Source of the DNA: an uncultured bacterium | Lineage (GTDB): Bacteria; Bacteroidota; Bacteroidia; Bacteroidales; Muribaculaceae | Assembly (NCBI GenBank): GCA_905214715.1 | Contig: CAJMMT010000016.1 | Coordinates: 1-51,169, forward strand | DNA: 51,169 nt | Direction of reading: 5' to 3' | Shown: positions 15,858-23,696 of the stretch, one piece after another | Position numbering within the stretch: the stretch's first letter is position 1 | How the letters are laid out: every line of letters begins with the position of its first letter | Made by a program: the position numbers and the translations under genes | Notes under the pieces: generated by a model | What the model was told of the DNA's origin: nothing | Databases searched by the model: none | Seen by the model: the letters and a program-made list of their open reading frames with translations, nothing else

Positions 15858-16283
15858 ATGAAAGCAAAAGCGAATATAGGTATCGCGTTGGCTATCGCCT
15901 TCGTCGTTACCCTGATTACCGGTATTATGTTGCATCTGAAGAGTCATGGAATACTTATTCAGCCACGCAATGTATTGAAAATCGCACATTGGGTATTTGG
16001 TTATGCAATGACGGTACTTCTTTTCATGCACTGGAGCCAGTTCCAGAAAATGTTGACTGCCATGAAAAGGAAATTCAGATGGTTTTACATCGACACCTGG
16101 GTGTTGATAATACTCTTTATAGCTGTATTGCTTACAGGCACAGTCAAGTTATTTTCCCCGGTGAAGATTCCTCATCTCGGACTTTGGCATTATGGCCTTG
16201 GGATAGCGATGAGTGTTGCCGCATTCATTCATCTCATTCGGGGACTTCCGTCATGGAACAGAATAAGGAAGTGTCATAAGTAG
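15858..16283 (+). CDS. DUF4405 membrane protein, cytochrome b-like helical bundle
   Basis: A 141-residue integral membrane protein with four predicted spans, roughly residues 7-26, 42-60, 80-97 and 108-127. Histidines within or at the ends of spans (LHLKSHG, IAHWVFGY, LFMHW, LGLWHYGLG, AFIHLIRG) are positioned as in small membrane b-type cytochromes. DUF4405 proteins are thought to carry haem and to work with extracytosolic electron-transfer proteins; that role is family knowledge and inference. No obvious partner enzyme lies next to it. The next gene, vsr, follows after 59 bases and could share a transcript. Confidence 0.8.
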   Translation: MKAKANIGIALAIAFVVTLITGIMLHLKSHGILIQPRNVLKIAHWVFGYAMTVLLFMHWSQFQKMLTAMKRKFRWFYIDTWVLIILFIAVLLTGTVKLFSPVKIPHLGLWHYGLGIAMSVAAFIHLIRGLPSWNRIRKCHK

Positions 16284-16342
16284 TGGCAGATACATGGCGA
16301 ACAAGATGGGTGGGAGATGTGTTGTAGTCTTGTTATATAGTT

Positions 16343-16846
16343 ATGGCAGATGTTATGACCCCTGAGCAGCGTAGCCGCTGTATGGCGGCTGTAAAGGGAA
16401 AGGATACTAAGCCGGAAATGATTGTGCGCAAGTATCTTTTCTCTCGTGGACTGCGTTATAGGGTCAACAATCGAAGTCTGCCCGGTTCCCCCGATATCGT
16501 ATTGAAGAAATATAAGACAGTTGTCTTCATTGACGGATGTTTCTGGCACGGTCATGAGGGATGCAGATATTTCCGGATACCTAAGTCAAATGTTGACTTC
16601 TGGCGTCATAAGATAGCGATGAACATCGCTCGTGATTATTCCAATACGGTAGATCTTCAACTTGCAGGCTGGAGAGTGATACGTATCTGGGAATGTGAAA
16701 TCAAAACAAAAGTTAAACGGGAAATCTCCCTTTCAATTCTTTACGCGCAGATAACAGGCATACAGCCTGATAAGAATTCATATGCAGGCGTAGGTCATGC
16801 CGGATCCATAGCCGCCGAGCCCGAGACTCCGTACGGGGTCTCGTGA
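16343..16846 (+). CDS. vsr: very short patch repair (Vsr) endonuclease
   Basis: A 167-residue protein. It opens with DVMTPEQRSRCMAAVKGKDT, the Vsr N-terminal signature, then GSPDIVLKKYKTVVFIDGCF with the metal-binding Asp51, and FWHGHEGC (68-74) with the catalytic and zinc-site His and Cys residues. Vsr nicks T:G mismatches left when 5-methylcytosine deaminates, so it normally travels with a cytosine-C5 methyltransferase. No dcm-type methyltransferase is visible anywhere in this window, so this copy is solitary here. The final about 25 residues (AGVGHAGSIAAEPETPYGVS) look non-family and may be an extension past the natural end. The protein is otherwise complete. Confidence 0.92.
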   Translation: MADVMTPEQRSRCMAAVKGKDTKPEMIVRKYLFSRGLRYRVNNRSLPGSPDIVLKKYKTVVFIDGCFWHGHEGCRYFRIPKSNVDFWRHKIAMNIARDYSNTVDLQLAGWRVIRIWECEIKTKVKREISLSILYAQITGIQPDKNSYAGVGHAGSIAAEPETPYGVS

Positions 16847-16889
16847 ACACTTCACAGGAACATCGCTGGCTATTTCGAGTGGTAATCTT

Positions 16890-18383
16890 TTATGAATCAA
16901 ATATTGCCATATTGTCGATGCCGTACATTGTTTTTACGAGCAATAGTTCGTAAATGAGTAAGGCCTGATTCTCTTTGAGGCTTCTTATGGTAAATGTGGA
17001 GCCCGTAGTGGATAGGGATAAGGAAACACGTCCCGTGAATCGCGACAACGGACTCCGGGTTATTCTTACAACCTCGACATTGTTGTATTTCAGGTAATTG
17101 TTTATTTCGGCGAAATGTCCTTTGCCGATGATTATATATGATTCTTTAAGGGTGATGTGGCTGTGGATCATTGTAAGTATGCCTTTAGGTATGCTTGCCA
17201 GCATATAGATGACCGGCAGAGTAATCCATACATAAAGATTGAAATGCCATAATACGGTAATGGATATGGCCGAGATAAGCAGGTCTGGCAATAGAGAGCG
17301 TGTTATCACTCCTTTGCCCGATTTCGCAGTGGCGATGTCTTTTTCAGCTCGATAGTCTTTGCCAAGCCACCATTCAAGGAAAAAGTTAGAGCGGTTACGC
17401 CCGTAAATCTTCAGATTATCCTCATCTTTATCTGCGCTTGAATTAAGGGCCTGCTTAAGGGCAATCGTGCTAAGAACGAACCGTTTTTCGAAGTAATTGC
17501 GTTTTATCCACAGCGTGCATATCTTGTCGTGAGAGAAGCGGCTGCTCAAGCGTGATATCAATCCATAACTGAAAGAAAGTGTCTTGTTGTCGTAGATGAG
17601 AGAAAGATCGTAATAACGCAGGAACACCTTCCCAAGCCACAGCAGGAGTGACACTATGTATGTGCAAGCCATGATGACGGCTATGCCTGCTATCGAAAGT
17701 GTAAAATAGCCCAGATGCGACTCAAGATAATCTGCGATAATGTCGATGGAATTATCAGAAAGATCTGACAGGGATTTGAGTATCGCCATGCCAAATCCTC
17801 CCAAAATAAGCATTCCTTTCAGGTGGTTCTGACACAGAGCGTCAATAAATAGATCGCGGTTGCTGAACTTTATGTTTGAAGATGGATTGTAGGCAGGAGG
17901 TACGTCTGGGGCGGTCTGTGGCTGTTCCTGACGTTCCACAAGGTTCAGAAGACTCTGCCAGTCCGATTCGCTTAATATCAGTTCCACTTCCTCCTCTTTG
18001 GAAGCGAGGGTGTCGAAATAAACACCTCGTAGTCCGAACAACCGGTATAGAAGACCTTGGCGGGTACGCAGTGTGTGGATGCGGTCAAGAGGTATGGTTG
18101 TGGTCGCACGGCTTATGAGGTTGCGGCGGTAGACGAGATTACCATCTTCTATATGGAATCTTATCTGGAAAAACGCCAATGATGCCATAACCAGTGCCAG
18201 AGCAGCCGTACTCCCGATCATTGCCGAGATTCTCAGGATGCTGTCGGCTAAATCTCCGTTTGATTTGAAGAGGTCATATATAAAGAAGATTACAGCTGCG
18301 TTGAAGATGATCCGCCAGTATTTCAGGAAATAGATAAAGAACGCCCCCAGACTCATCTTCTGCGGTACGGAGAAATCAGTCAT
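16890..18383 (-). CDS. YdbT-like bacterial PH-domain membrane protein
   Basis: About 497 residues from the ATG at 18383 (MTDFSVPQKMSLGAFFIYFL); an earlier start at 18455 would lie deep in the upstream gene. It has repeated bPH_2 (DUF304) domains alternating with paired transmembrane helices: helices near residues 18-36 and 48-70, a PH block with RNLISRATTTIPLDRIHTLR, further pairs near 205-260, a second PH block (YGLISRLSSRFSHDKICTLW), another pair near 360-400 and a last PH block (EINNYLKYNNVEVVRITRSP). This layout is that of E. coli YdbT. The start overlaps the YdbS-like gene by eight bases (ATGACTGA), so the two are translationally coupled. A membrane role is expected; the molecular function is unknown. 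Confidence 0.85.
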   Translation of the reverse strand: MTDFSVPQKMSLGAFFIYFLKYWRIIFNAAVIFFIYDLFKSNGDLADSILRISAMIGSTAALALVMASLAFFQIRFHIEDGNLVYRRNLISRATTTIPLDRIHTLRTRQGLLYRLFGLRGVYFDTLASKEEEVELILSESDWQSLLNLVERQEQPQTAPDVPPAYNPSSNIKFSNRDLFIDALCQNHLKGMLILGGFGMAILKSLSDLSDNSIDIIADYLESHLGYFTLSIAGIAVIMACTYIVSLLLWLGKVFLRYYDLSLIYDNKTLSFSYGLISRLSSRFSHDKICTLWIKRNYFEKRFVLSTIALKQALNSSADKDEDNLKIYGRNRSNFFLEWWLGKDYRAEKDIATAKSGKGVITRSLLPDLLISAISITVLWHFNLYVWITLPVIYMLASIPKGILTMIHSHITLKESYIIIGKGHFAEINNYLKYNNVEVVRITRSPLSRFTGRVSLSLSTTGSTFTIRSLKENQALLIYELLLVKTMYGIDNMAIFDS

Positions 18384-18879
18384 TGTCGTCAATTCTTTGG
18401 GTGATGATACCTTTAATCTCATCGGCCTTAACCTTCGGAATACCCCGGATTTCAAGCGACGATAGACCTTGCGCTCCGTTCACTATCTCTAACGTGCATA
18501 GTCCGAAATATCGTGAAATAGGGTTTTGACTTATGCTTATCTGTTGTATTCTTGAGAAGGGAACAGTGGTTACCTTGGGGAATACCACTCCGCTGCGGTA
18601 GGTGATGTCGTGTTCGCGAAGTGCGTAGCCTTTGAAGCGATAAGCTTTTCTGAGTATCGTAAGATCAATGGCGAATGTGAGAGACACCACGACTTCGGCG
18701 GCAATGCACCACCAGGGATTGCCGACAAGAAGCAGCAATAATGCGAGAGATGCTGTGATTGCGTAGATAATGACCGCGTAAGCATATTGAACCGACCGGT
18801 ATTGAGGACTTACCGGATGGAAGCGAAGATTCTCGATCATGTCGGTCGTATCTGTTTCAATCTGATGATTGCTCAGCAT
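18376..18879 (-). CDS. YdbS-like bacterial PH-domain membrane protein
   Basis: A 167-residue protein with two membrane spans (about 33-53 and 57-77) followed by one bPH_2/DUF304 domain: YALREHDITYRSGVVFPKVT, then VPFSRIQQISISQNPISRYFG, a strongly conserved signature of this domain. E. coli YdbS has the same layout and is encoded directly before YdbT, as here, where the genes overlap by eight bases. An alternative start at Met14 (18840) would shorten only the unstructured N-terminus. The pair probably forms one membrane complex; its biochemical role is not established. Confidence 0.87.
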   Translation of the reverse strand: MLSNHQIETDTTDMIENLRFHPVSPQYRSVQYAYAVIIYAITASLALLLLLVGNPWWCIAAEVVVSLTFAIDLTILRKAYRFKGYALREHDITYRSGVVFPKVTTVPFSRIQQISISQNPISRYFGLCTLEIVNGAQGLSSLEIRGIPKVKADEIKGIITQRIDDND

Positions 18880-18929
18880 AATAGTATAAGAGTATATTTA
18901 CGTGTAAAAATCATACGTGCAACTACATG

Positions 18930-18937
18930 CAAAATTA
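18930..18937 (-). promoter_or_regulatory. -7 box for the ydbS/ydbT-like operon
   Basis: The minus strand reads TAATTTTG, matching TAnnTTTG, about 50 bases before the ATG at 18879. The rest of 18938-19079 is AT-rich without a gene. Confidence 0.5.
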
Positions 18938-19079
18938 AGAAAATTTTGTACGACTGAAAAAAAGAATAGTCAGATTATAAACAAATTGGCTGACCATTTC
19001 AGGAATGAACAAAGGAATGTTATAATTCGTTTTATCAACGGTGGTGATATTGCCACTGATGTTTAAAAATATAAAAACG

Positions 19080-19409
19080 ATGCTGAATACTGATTATAAG
19101 TTTGGAGAGGTGCATGGTCTCGCCGAACAGATTGAGGCAGGAAACGATAAAGTTCACTTCAAACATATCTTTAATAATGAAAACGGCGGTGTTGTGCTTG
19201 TTGCATTCAAAGCCGGTCAGAAACTTGATACGCATACTGCCCCTGCTGAGGTTATGGTAAATGTTCTTGAAGGTGAGATTGAATTTACCATGCTTGATAA
19301 GGTCAACACCATCAAAGCCGGTGAATTCCTTCTGATGGGTGCCGAGGTGCCTCATAGCGTGGTCGCCAAGGTGGACTCCAAGATAATGTTGATAAAGGTT
19401 AAACCATAA
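19080..19409 (+). CDS. small single-domain cupin protein
   Basis: A 109-residue protein from ATG 19080; a GTG 13 codons upstream is unlikely because the added residues are not cupin-like. Residues about 30-100 make a single cupin_2 barrel: GQKLDTHTAPAEVMVNVLEG, with His and Glu where the metal ligands of motif 1 lie, and AGEFLLMGAEVPHSVVA as motif 2 with a further His. Such proteins bind a metal and act as small enzymes or sensors; the substrate cannot be deduced. A broken gene follows within 30 bases, so the cupin may once have led a two-gene unit. Confidence 0.83.
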   Translation: MLNTDYKFGEVHGLAEQIEAGNDKVHFKHIFNNENGGVVLVAFKAGQKLDTHTAPAEVMVNVLEGEIEFTMLDKVNTIKAGEFLLMGAEVPHSVVAKVDSKIMLIKVKP

Positions 19410-19435
19410 ATCCGCAATTTCATAAAACTATCGTT

Positions 19436-19598
19436 ATGGAAAACTAAATGACCTGCCGAGAAGTCATGGTAAGTATCCACGCTCCCGGCATTCTTCACTC
19501 CCGATATCTTGAAGGTGCTTGTGGAAAAATTCGGTATCGGGACAATATCTACGTTGGAAAAAGATATAGAAACTCTTATAAACCTAAACGGCCGTTGA
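19436..19598 (+). pseudogene. short gene broken by a stop and a frameshift
   Basis: From ATG 19436 the frame reads MEN, a stop (TAA 19445), then MTCREVMV. Around 19470-19482 coherent sequence moves to another frame (LPAFFTPDILKVLVEKFGIG, ending NLNGR at 19598). Joined, these make a protein of about 55 residues, resembling small N-terminal domains that accompany cupin or redox proteins, though I cannot name the family. It lies directly behind the cupin gene. Confidence 0.5.
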
Positions 19599-19621
19599 CA
19601 GCGTGTTTGCCTTACCGGGAT

Positions 19622-19670
19622 AAAATAGGAGCGTAGGGATGTAATTTTTACATCCCTACGCTCCTATTTT
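19622..19670. terminator. perfect 23-bp inverted repeat, bidirectional terminator
   Basis: Arms 19622-19644 and 19648-19670 are perfectly complementary with a three-base TTT loop. The stem is flanked by AAAA and TTTT, so it works as a rho-independent terminator for both strands. The stop codon of the minus-strand YgbA-like gene (19664-19666) lies inside the stem. Confidence 0.9.
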
Positions 19671-19963
19671 AATTCTGAAATCAAGTGGCGTATGGCGGTT
19701 ATTGGGTGAATGAAAATCATTTTTGGACCGACGTAGCGCATCACCTCCCGGATTCTCTTCTTCTGAACCGGGGCATAGCAGTGTATGTCGCACTTTCTGC
19801 AACTTGTTTTCGCCGGACCTTTAGGACAGCGTTCCAGACGGTCGAGCGCGTACTTCAGTAAATCTTCGCATTCATCGCAAAGATTACAGGTCGCATGATG
19901 CCTGTGGCAAAATATTTCAATCATTTGCCTGACGACTTTCTTTTCTCTGTCGATTCGATTCAT
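19664..19963 (-). CDS. ygbA: YgbA-like nitrous oxide-stimulated promoter family protein
   Basis: A 99-residue protein with the PF11756 pattern: FCHRHH then CNLCDECEDLLKYALDRLER, CP, CRKCDIHCYAPVQKKRIREV and MRYVGPKMIFIHPITAIRHL. Eight or more cysteines and several histidines suggest a metal or Fe-S site (inference). In enterobacteria YgbA belongs to the nitric-oxide stress regulon and aids recovery from nitrosative stress; a similar role is plausible but unproven here. The gene has its own promoter box at 20006-20013 and ends inside a perfect terminator hairpin. Confidence 0.88.
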   Translation of the reverse strand: MNRIDREKKVVRQMIEIFCHRHHATCNLCDECEDLLKYALDRLERCPKGPAKTSCRKCDIHCYAPVQKKRIREVMRYVGPKMIFIHPITAIRHLISELK

Positions 19964-20005
19964 AAAGAAGGCTGAAAGCTGAGATGTGGATTATGAGTAT
20001 TTCTG

Positions 20006-20013
20006 CAAATATA
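20006..20013 (-). promoter_or_regulatory. -7 box for the YgbA-like gene
   Basis: The minus strand reads TATATTTG, about 43 bases before the ATG at 19963. Its position argues that the divergent DUF488 gene starts further right than the first possible ATG. Confidence 0.55.
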
Positions 20014-20079
20014 CGAAAAGTAGGAGGAATAATGAAACCAATAGGTCTGCGGGATGTTTTATTAGAAAAGCATATGGTT

Positions 20080-20436
20080 ATGACACAGTTGATTCAAATT
20101 AAAAGGGCATATGATCCGGAAGAAAATACCGATGGCTTCCGTGTATATATTGACAGACTTTGGCCACGCGGACTTTCGCATGAAACATTCCACTATGACT
20201 TATGGGATAAAGATATAGCCCCGTCGACAGAACTTCGCGAATGGTTCCATACCGCTCCCGATGATTTATGGCCTCAATTTGTGGAGAAATATAAGGCCGA
20301 GTTGAAATCCAATCCTGCATTCGGCGCTTTAAAGACGACTATAGAAAGCAAACCGGTCGTAACGCTGCTATATTCCTCTCACGACTGGGAACACAATAAT
20401 GCGGTAGTAGTGTTGGAAATGTTAAAGGAAAGGTAG
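20080..20436 (+). CDS. DUF488 family protein, YeaO type
   Basis: About 118 residues from ATG 20080 (MTQLIQIKRAYD), the usual family start. A longer form from ATG 20032 is possible, because AGGAGG lies at 20022-20027, and would add 16 residues. Family signatures are present: GFRVYIDRLWPRGLSHE, a central APSTELREWFH, and a C-terminal VTLLYSSHDWEHNNAVVVLE. YeaO/DUF488 proteins are small cytosolic proteins of unknown biochemical role, found next to stress, metal and redox genes. It is divergent from the YgbA-like gene, which agrees with a stress setting but proves nothing. Confidence 0.85.
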   Translation: MTQLIQIKRAYDPEENTDGFRVYIDRLWPRGLSHETFHYDLWDKDIAPSTELREWFHTAPDDLWPQFVEKYKAELKSNPAFGALKTTIESKPVVTLLYSSHDWEHNNAVVVLEMLKER

Positions 20437-20614
20437 CCGGTGGCATGCGCACGCGTGAATACGGGATCTTGGAAACGATACCTATAGTTGACTTCAGGCA
20501 GCGTAAAAGAGAAATAACACAAGAGGCGACAATTATATTTTCTGTCGGGAATTGCATGTGGTTATCATTAATTTGATGTGTGATATTAAAAATCGCGCAT
20601 GCTGTCGCATATTG

Positions 20615-20667
20615 GCATACAATGATTTATCTCTTGTATGCATGTAAAATTTCGTGATTTAATTTTG
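20615..20667 (+). promoter_or_regulatory. promoter with overlapping inverted repeat
   Basis: TAATTTTG (20660-20667) is a consensus -7 box about 90 bases before the T9SS cargo gene. GCATACAA (20615-20622) and TTGTATGC (20634-20641) form a perfect eight-base inverted repeat whose right arm falls on the -33 region, a good place for a regulator. The rest of the 20437-20753 gap shows no gene. Confidence 0.5.
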
Positions 20668-20753
20668 CAGACGTAACGCCGGGGCGAATGTCTATAGGCA
20701 GGTGCGCCGGAGGGTATTTACGAAATAAAACTTTTAACTGAATCTATATTATT

Positions 20754-21659
20754 ATGAAAAAAATCTTCTCCATTGCCGTAGCTGCGATATGCACCGGCTT
20801 CTCGGCCCACGCCGACGTAACGACAGTCAAGAACCTCTATACCGGCGAGGCTGTGAACGTAACTTGGGAAAACACCCTTACGATAGATCCCGAAAACTTT
20901 GCCGAAGGAGTTAACGTAGGCGATTACATAAGCATCAATCTTGAAAATGCCACCGATGTTCTTGAAATAAAGGCAGACGGAACATGGCTTCCCGGCAGTA
21001 TCAAGAGTGAAATCGCGAACAAGGAAGAGTATAAGGCATACATAACCGCAGACATGTTGGCGGCTCTTAAGGAGTTTGGTATGGAGATATGTGGCGCGTC
21101 CTTTACTGTTACAGGTGTCAATGTTATGAACGACGGGTTCCAGATGCCCGAAGGTGCAATCTGGGGCGGCTACTTCTGGGTAGACAACTGGAACACGATG
21201 GAACTGTTCAAGATAGCTTTCAACGGTCACAATGACGCCCAGTATCTTGATGTGAATCTTGAAGCTGGCTACGATACCTATTTCTTCAAGGCCCTTACAA
21301 AGTGGGACGATGAAAGTGCAGTGCTTTCAAATGATACCAATGTAACCAAGACCGCGAATACCGTTACTCTCGATCTCACCGGTCTGAATCTGGAGCAGAG
21401 ATTGGCGGATGTGAACGCGCTTATGATGCAGTTCAATCCCGAAGGAGGAAATCCGTTTAATGTAACTTCGGTGGTTCTGCGTGGCAGCAATTCCTCGACC
21501 GGCGGCGGTGGTCTGGAATTTGGCGAAGTCGATAAGAATGTAACTGTCTATAACATGCAAGGTATGGCTGTACGCAGCGGTGTGAAAGCATCGGAAGCCT
21601 TGCGGAATCTACCCGCAGGTATCTACATCGTGGAGGGCCGCAAGTATATTGTGCGTTAA
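20754..21659 (+). CDS. secreted protein with T9SS type A sorting domain
   Basis: A 301-residue protein. Residues 1-20 are a classical signal peptide (MKKIFSIAVAAICTGFSAHA). The middle (about 21-240) is rich in Asp, Asn, Gly and aromatics and looks like a beta-sandwich of unknown family. The C-terminal about 40 residues (VTVYNMQGMAVRSG, then LRNLPAGIYIVEGRKYIVR) are a type A T9SS sorting domain, which directs outer-membrane translocation and surface attachment in Bacteroidetes. A glycine-rich hinge (STGGGG) precedes the sorting domain. The cargo function is unknown; adhesion or glycan binding is possible. No T9SS machinery gene is in the window. It is transcribed alone. Confidence 0.82.
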   Translation: MKKIFSIAVAAICTGFSAHADVTTVKNLYTGEAVNVTWENTLTIDPENFAEGVNVGDYISINLENATDVLEIKADGTWLPGSIKSEIANKEEYKAYITADMLAALKEFGMEICGASFTVTGVNVMNDGFQMPEGAIWGGYFWVDNWNTMELFKIAFNGHNDAQYLDVNLEAGYDTYFFKALTKWDDESAVLSNDTNVTKTANTVTLDLTGLNLEQRLADVNALMMQFNPEGGNPFNVTSVVLRGSNSSTGGGGLEFGEVDKNVTVYNMQGMAVRSGVKASEALRNLPAGIYIVEGRKYIVR

Positions 21660-21682
21660 GCGATAATACCAATATGATAATC

Positions 21683-21714
21683 CGGGCATGAAGGAACAAT
21701 CTCCTCCATGCCCG
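21683..21714 (+). terminator. hairpin after the T9SS cargo gene
   Basis: CGGGCATG (21683-21690) pairs with CATGCCCG (21707-21714), with extra GGA/TCC pairing inside. Only a poor T-run follows, so it may be a stability hairpin rather than a strong terminator. Confidence 0.55.
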
Positions 21715-21831
21715 TTGTCGTGCTTATGTCCGTTTTGTAAATGACAATCTCCGGGAAGGATTTTTACAGAGATTGGATAAAATTATTTTCATCAAAATCT
21801 GTTAAAATAACAGAATCATACCATTGTAATT

Positions 21832-22806
21832 ATGTTGATGAATATTGTCTGGCTCCTGCTGGGTCTTGTGCTTATATTGGTAGGTGCCAACGCCCTTACC
21901 GACGGAGCCTTTTCCATAGCCCGCAGAATGGGTATAAGCGAACTTGTTGTAGGGCTCACTGTCGTGGCTTTCGGCACGTCGGCTCCGGAATTGGCCATAT
22001 CGGTAATATCCGCTGTCAATGATAATGCCGGTCTTGCAATCGGTAACGTCGTGGGCAGCAATATCTTCAATATACTTGTCATAATCGGCATCACCGCCAT
22101 GGTAAAGCCCATAGGGGTAAAACGCAGCGTTATGTCGCTTGAGATTCCTATGGTCATCCTGTCATCGTTGATATTGCTTGTTCTTGGGAACAGCGCTTTT
22201 CTAAACGGTAGTGGAGTCAACGAAGTGTCGCGAGTGTCCGGTATTTTCCTGTTGATATTTTTCCTGTTGTTTATGCGTTATACCTTCGCGAGTGCCAGGC
22301 AACCTGATCTTGAATCTCCCTGTCAGCCTGAAGAAGAGCGTAAAGCGGAGCTGCCTGTATGGCGTGCCGTGGTTTATGTGCTGGCCGGTCTCGCCGCGCT
22401 TGTCTGGGGCGGAGACAGGTTTGTCGATGGAGCCTCGGGACTCGCTATGTCGTTCGGAGTGAGTGAAGCTGTAATCGGATTGACTATAGTTGCTGCCGGA
22501 ACATCTCTGCCGGAACTCGCGACATCGGTGGTTGCCGCTGGAAAAGGGAAATCCGACCTGGCCATAGGCAACGTGATAGGAAGCAATATCTTCAATGTGC
22601 TGATGGTGCTTGGCCTATCGGCCACCATAACTCCCTTGCCGTTCGGATCGATAGGGAATCTCGATCTAGTGACGCTTATGGGAGCCTCGATACTCTTCCT
22701 GTTGTTTGGTTGGCTCTTTAAAGAGCGCACCATAACTCGCGTTGAAGGAGCGGTATTGACCGCCTGCTACATAGGATATGTGGCTGTGTTGCTTTCGCGC
22801 CTGTAA
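21832..22806 (+). CDS. CaCA-family sodium/calcium exchanger, YrbG type
   Basis: A 324-residue inner-membrane protein with about ten spans in two homologous halves. The two alpha-repeats are plain: FGTSAPELAISVISAV with GNVVGSNIFN, and AGTSLPELATSVVAA with GNVIGSNIFN. These carry the ion-binding Glu and Asn residues of Na+/Ca2+ (or K+-dependent) exchangers. A charged loop (about 158-175, rich in Glu and Pro) separates the halves. Family members extrude calcium or related cations using the sodium or proton gradient; the ions used here cannot be read from sequence. It converges with the minus-strand Crp/Fnr gene, whose stop lies 26 bases away. Complete and typical in length. Confidence 0.92.
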   Translation: MLMNIVWLLLGLVLILVGANALTDGAFSIARRMGISELVVGLTVVAFGTSAPELAISVISAVNDNAGLAIGNVVGSNIFNILVIIGITAMVKPIGVKRSVMSLEIPMVILSSLILLVLGNSAFLNGSGVNEVSRVSGIFLLIFFLLFMRYTFASARQPDLESPCQPEEERKAELPVWRAVVYVLAGLAALVWGGDRFVDGASGLAMSFGVSEAVIGLTIVAAGTSLPELATSVVAAGKGKSDLAIGNVIGSNIFNVLMVLGLSATITPLPFGSIGNLDLVTLMGASILFLLFGWLFKERTITRVEGAVLTACYIGYVAVLLSRL

Positions 22807-22832
22807 AATCCTTCCGCTTAAAGGAGCTTCCG

Positions 22833-23447
22833 CTATTTGCCTACTATACGCCGTCGTATCTTCGACAGTGTCTGTGGTGTTATGCCGAGATATTGGGCCA
22901 GATATTTCAAAGGCAGTGTGCGTGTCAGCGATTTGGTTGATACATGCTGCATGTTGGGCATGACATAGTTGAGAAAATTATCATATTTCTCGGTTGGAGA
23001 ACATAGAGCATGGTTTTGGTAAAGAACCTCGAAACTGTAAAACTGTTCTATGAGCATTTTCTGCATCCACATGGCAAGCTCCGGATATTGTGTTTCAAGA
23101 CTCTGAAAACGGGCAAACGGTATGCGCCATCCATTCACATTCTCAAGTGCCTGCAGAGTAAAGGTGGAAGGTTGATTGGCGAATAAAGAATGAAACGAAG
23201 TGAATATATCCCCTCCATGGCCGAAACATAATGTCGTTTCATATTCATCTTTGCGGTAAGATATACGCGCTATTCCTTCTTCTATGATAAACAGACTGTC
23301 ATAAAGCTGTCCTTGGTCGACTATGATTTCACCTTTTGAATATTTTTCAAAATTGGCGATTCCAGACAGGTCTTCAAGTATATTTTTGGCCAGGGGATAG
23401 TAATAGTTTATTATCTCATGGAATTTCAAAAGGTTGTTCTTATCCAT
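22833..23447 (-). CDS. Crp/Fnr-family transcription regulator (first copy)
   Basis: About 204 residues from ATG 23447, which has GAAGGA eight bases upstream; an ATG three codons earlier is possible. Residues about 25-115 form a cyclic-nucleotide-binding-type beta-roll (YSKGEIIVDQGQLYDSLFII then EEGIARISY). The C-terminal HTH is short (LPLKYLAQYLGITPQTLSKI), as usual in the Bacteroidetes subgroup. There is no N-terminal cysteine cluster, so no Fe-S sensing of the FNR kind is expected; the arginine of the cAMP phosphate cassette is not evident, so the ligand is unknown. It is divergent from a 1535-residue T9SS protein gene across a 250-base gap holding both promoters, making regulation of that gene likely (inference). 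Confidence 0.87.
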   Translation of the reverse strand: MDKNNLLKFHEIINYYYPLAKNILEDLSGIANFEKYSKGEIIVDQGQLYDSLFIIEEGIARISYRKDEYETTLCFGHGGDIFTSFHSLFANQPSTFTLQALENVNGWRIPFARFQSLETQYPELAMWMQKMLIEQFYSFEVLYQNHALCSPTEKYDNFLNYVMPNMQHVSTKSLTRTLPLKYLAQYLGITPQTLSKIRRRIVGK

Positions 23448-23470
23448 TGTCCGCATCCTTCATGATTGTG

Positions 23471-23478
23471 CAAATATA
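23471..23478 (-). promoter_or_regulatory. -7 box for the first Crp/Fnr gene
   Basis: The minus strand reads TATATTTG, about 24 bases before ATG 23447, giving a short leader. Confidence 0.55.
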
Positions 23479-23567
23479 ACAAAAAAAGGATGTGCGATTC
23501 CATGTAAACAATGCCAATTCTGAATTTGAATTAAAAAATGGGTGTTTTTTTTCATGTATGTATAAGT

Positions 23568-23575
23568 TACCTTTG
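23568..23575 (+). promoter_or_regulatory. -7 box for the 1535-residue T9SS protein gene
   Basis: TACCTTTG matches TAnnTTTG. A T-rich stretch lies in the -33 position. The resulting leader is about 115 bases. Confidence 0.55.
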
Positions 23576-23696
23576 CATCAGGCACATATGAACAGTGCTG
23601 GGTACTAAGAGTATGTTTGCTTTTAATATGGATTAAATTTTTAACATGCCTTTGCCATAATCGGATTCAACATAAACCTTTATAAGTATTTCTGTC

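Noticed and set aside
15646..15861. Open frame of 71 codons in the DUF4405 leader
   Set aside because: It runs through the G-quadruplex tract and has no recognisable domain; treated as leader.
19041..19080. GTG start giving a longer cupin protein
   Set aside because: The 13 extra residues do not look like family sequence; ATG 19080 is a natural start.
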